Positions 62,180 through 64,000 of a stretch of 64,000 nucleotides of DNA are shown here, one piece after another. Under the pieces are notes generated by a model. The model was not told where the DNA came from. It made no database searches and saw only the letters and a program-made list of their open reading frames with translations. The stretch comes from Deltaproteobacteria bacterium RBG_13_43_22 (GTDB taxonomy: Bacteria; Desulfobacterota; RBG-13-43-22), in assembly GCA_001797675.1 (NCBI GenBank), contig MGQB01000023.1, positions 186,001 to 250,000 on the forward strand, given 5' to 3'. The position numbers were made by a program, and so were the translations under genes. Position 1 is the first letter of the stretch; every line of letters starts with the position of its first letter.

Positions 62180-63322
62180 ATGGTACAAAACGTCAAGGAT
62201 TTTATTGAGGGTATGATGTCCGTCCAAGGAACTAAAATTGATTTTTCGGCTGACCGGAACAGGATTTTGAAAGAAATCCTGCCGGTCATCCGCAAAAATT
62301 GTGACATTTCCAACGCCCATCACAGCGGGCTTTTCTCCTTATGTGGGCTTTTCCTTCGATTGAAAGACCACTACAATTGGGAACATAAAAATCCTCCCTG
62401 GAATCCCACCGATAAAGAGCAGCTTTTAACCTGGATAGATGGCAAAGAAACCTTGTGGCTGCATTGCCTTGATTCCAGCTATGAACCGATCAGGATAAAC
62501 GGCCATATCTTTGATTTTTTGAACAACCAGGCAGTCAATCAATATCTAATTCCGGCCGGGCTCTATTACGGTTCGGGTTACGGCCGGGGTTTGAAACCCA
62601 CTTTTTTCTTGGGAACGGTTAAGGAAAAACGCCTGGTTGAAGGCTTTACCCTTATTATTCTGGAACAGGATTTGGCCTGTGATCTATCCCCGGCCCCGGC
62701 CCAGAGGCAAGGAAGGACCATCGTCATTCGACTGGACCCTTTACGTTTTTTCCTTTGGTCCAAAATTCAGGAAATGGATCAATTGGAGCGGGAAGGAACG
62801 GACCTGGCTCTTTATTATTACGGCTGGGATCCGGCTCTGCCTCCGGATAACCAATTGGAACCGATAGTCCAATCGGAACTGGAAACCATTTTATTCCATG
62901 AATTGGGAGAGGCCAAGGACCGATCCTTTCCTCATGGCTTGTGGCGATCCCTGTTGGTCCATTTTCCCTTCAGCCGCATTGAACTATATTTACGAACCTT
63001 GAAGGACCTTCTGGCCGATACCCATCCCGGAGGAACCTTGAATTATATCATTCGGGAGAAAAAAGCCGGATCCCTGGGTTTCTATCTTTCCAATTTGAAG
63101 GGCCTTCGCCATTCCCTGTTTCCGGAAATCATTCCGGCGATCAGAAAATTCAAATCTCAAAAAGACTGGACGGTTATTGAACAAGCTCGAAAAATAGGAC
63201 GGAAAAGGCTTATCCTTCAAACCCTAAGGATCAGAGAATTGGCTGAAACCTATATCCCTCCCCGACCGGAAGAATTCTCCCGCTGTTTTGAACAGGAATT
63301 TTTCAAACCGTTTGGCCTATAG
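62180..63322 (+). CDS. Unrecognised conserved-looking protein with HELGE motif
   Basis: A 380-residue protein that I cannot place with confidence. Notable points are DISNAHHSGLFSLCGLFLRLKDHYNWEHKNPPW, AGLYYGSGYGRGLKPTFFLG, LILEQDLACDLSP, ETILFHELGEAKDR (HELGE resembling a metal site) and the C-terminal end FFKPFGL. There is no signal or membrane helix. It is divergent from znuA, which could suggest a metal-linked role, but nothing proves it. Codon use is like that of its neighbours. Confidence 0.55.
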   Translation: MVQNVKDFIEGMMSVQGTKIDFSADRNRILKEILPVIRKNCDISNAHHSGLFSLCGLFLRLKDHYNWEHKNPPWNPTDKEQLLTWIDGKETLWLHCLDSSYEPIRINGHIFDFLNNQAVNQYLIPAGLYYGSGYGRGLKPTFFLGTVKEKRLVEGFTLIILEQDLACDLSPAPAQRQGRTIVIRLDPLRFFLWSKIQEMDQLEREGTDLALYYYGWDPALPPDNQLEPIVQSELETILFHELGEAKDRSFPHGLWRSLLVHFPFSRIELYLRTLKDLLADTHPGGTLNYIIREKKAGSLGFYLSNLKGLRHSLFPEIIPAIRKFKSQKDWTVIEQARKIGRKRLILQTLRIRELAETYIPPRPEEFSRCFEQEFFKPFGL

Positions 63323-63398
63323 CCGATCGAGAGCCTCCTGCTATTGCCTCAATCCACCCTCCCATAAGCTTGGGAACAACCTCATGTTGGACAACAGT

Positions 63399-64000
63399 CT
63401 ATTGCCGCATCAAAGGCGGAGGAAACCAACTGGCGTCGACAACGTCGCTACGTCCTTCGTAGAGGCGAAGACCCAGCATGTATGGACCTGCGGGCGCGGG
63501 TATCCAGTTGGAGGGGTCGGCGGGCGGTCCGCCCCCGATGGTGATCGTAAGACCATCATCCGTACGGCGCAGGCCCGGGGTTCGATCTCCGAGACTATAG
63601 CGGTTAAGCGGGTTGTTATAGAAAAACATGTCGGGTTCGTAGACGGTGAAGGACCAGAAGGCGCTTGCCGGCGGCTCCTCTCCCGGCGGGAACCGCAGGG
63701 TTAGCGGGCGACTGCCGTCCAGCGGTTCCCCCTGATTGTCGCGGAGTGCCGAGTAACTACAATTTTCGACGCGATGGTGGCCGGCCAGGGTGAACTGGGC
63801 GCAGGCGGCGCGCCCTGCAACGTCGTTACCGAACTGGGTCCCCTTCGACCGGGTTCCCCAACCGTTTTTAAACCGGTCGGCACCGAAGCCGATGGCCCGG
63901 ATACGTTCATAACCGAGGGTAACCCCCGCGGACAGGATTTCCGAATCCGCACCGCCTTCAAGCAGGGCCTTCTGCTCCGGGGTGAGTGGTGGATGCCAGG
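63399..64000 (-). CDS. DUF1254/DUF1214 family protein, partial (N-terminus beyond the right edge)
   Basis: The reading frame is open from the right edge of the window to a stop at 63399. It contains WGTRSKGTQFGNDVAGRAACAQFTLAGHHRVEN and the DUF1214 end AFWSFTVYEPDMFFYNNPLNRYSLGDRTPGL...GPYMLGLRLYEGRSDVV. About 200 residues are visible. The GC content is much higher than in the rest of the window. These proteins are usually exported and of unknown function. Confidence 0.82.
   Translation of the reverse strand, partial: WHPPLTPEQKALLEGGADSEILSAGVTLGYERIRAIGFGADRFKNGWGTRSKGTQFGNDVAGRAACAQFTLAGHHRVENCSYSALRDNQGEPLDGSRPLTLRFPPGEEPPASAFWSFTVYEPDMFFYNNPLNRYSLGDRTPGLRRTDDGLTITIGGGPPADPSNWIPAPAGPYMLGLRLYEGRSDVVDASWFPPPLMRQ

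Overview
The window looks like a chromosomal segment from an anaerobic, motile, Gram-negative bacterium, most likely an uncultured member of the Desulfobacterota (old Deltaproteobacteria, Syntrophobacter/Desulfatiglans-like). The evidence is gene content: molybdopterin oxidoreductases with ferredoxin partners, several HdrD/GlcF-type iron-sulfur proteins, DUF362 plus a polyferredoxin, a TRAP transporter with a TatT-type lipoprotein, DUF169 and C_GCAxxG_C_C proteins, and an apparent UGA-encoded selenocysteine. No rRNA, CRISPR array, prophage or insertion sequence was seen.

Layout. 1-9.6 kb: chemotaxis and flagellar genes (cheB, cheA, a PAS-PAS hybrid histidine kinase, motA/motB, a FliK-like gene and a stand-alone FlhB C-terminal-domain gene). 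10-16 kb: housekeeping (cyclophilin, typA, QueG-like reductase, DUF1847), then a foreign-looking NmrA-type reductase and a small zinc-ribbon protein. 16.4-25.2 kb: a molybdopterin oxidoreductase/ferredoxin pair, a MaoC-like protein, a P1-family peptidase, a polyferredoxin/DUF362 pair and a TtcA-like PP-loop ATPase. 25.5-30.5 kb: a complete TRAP transporter (T, P, Q, M) followed by malate dehydrogenase.

30.7-37.7 kb (minus strand) is a catabolic operon: nitrilase, two phenylacetate-CoA-ligase-like enzymes, each followed by a tiny paralogous protein, and a molybdopterin oxidoreductase with a ferredoxin between them. The gene set suggests conversion of an aryl- or alkyl-acetonitrile to the acid, CoA activation, and anaerobic oxidation of the acyl-CoA. 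38-39.7 kb resembles a relict integron cassette: an attC-like palindrome lies between a PIN-domain gene broken by an in-frame TAA and a methyltransferase gene.

42.4-50.6 kb (plus strand), divergent from a GlxA-type regulator and a class III aminotransferase, is the most unusual part. It holds an HdrD-like protein, two DUF169 proteins, a C_GCAxxG_C_C protein whose first conserved cysteine is a UGA codon followed by a SECIS-like hairpin, a second HdrD-like protein, a GlcD-like flavoprotein, a third HdrD/GlcF-like protein and a crotonase-fold protein that appears to lack the hydratase glutamates. A LarA-type racemase lies convergently next to it. Together these look like an undescribed redox module for a 2-hydroxyacid or CoA-linked substrate.

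52-63 kb returns to ordinary genes: slipin/NfeD, uracil-DNA glycosylase, coaBC, a lipoprotein, a NAGPA-type protein, tRNA-Cys, tRNA-Gly and znuABC. The right edge enters a GC-rich DUF1254/DUF1214 gene. Many intergenic spaces carry different tandem repeats that share a 7-bp period, often in inverted arrays.
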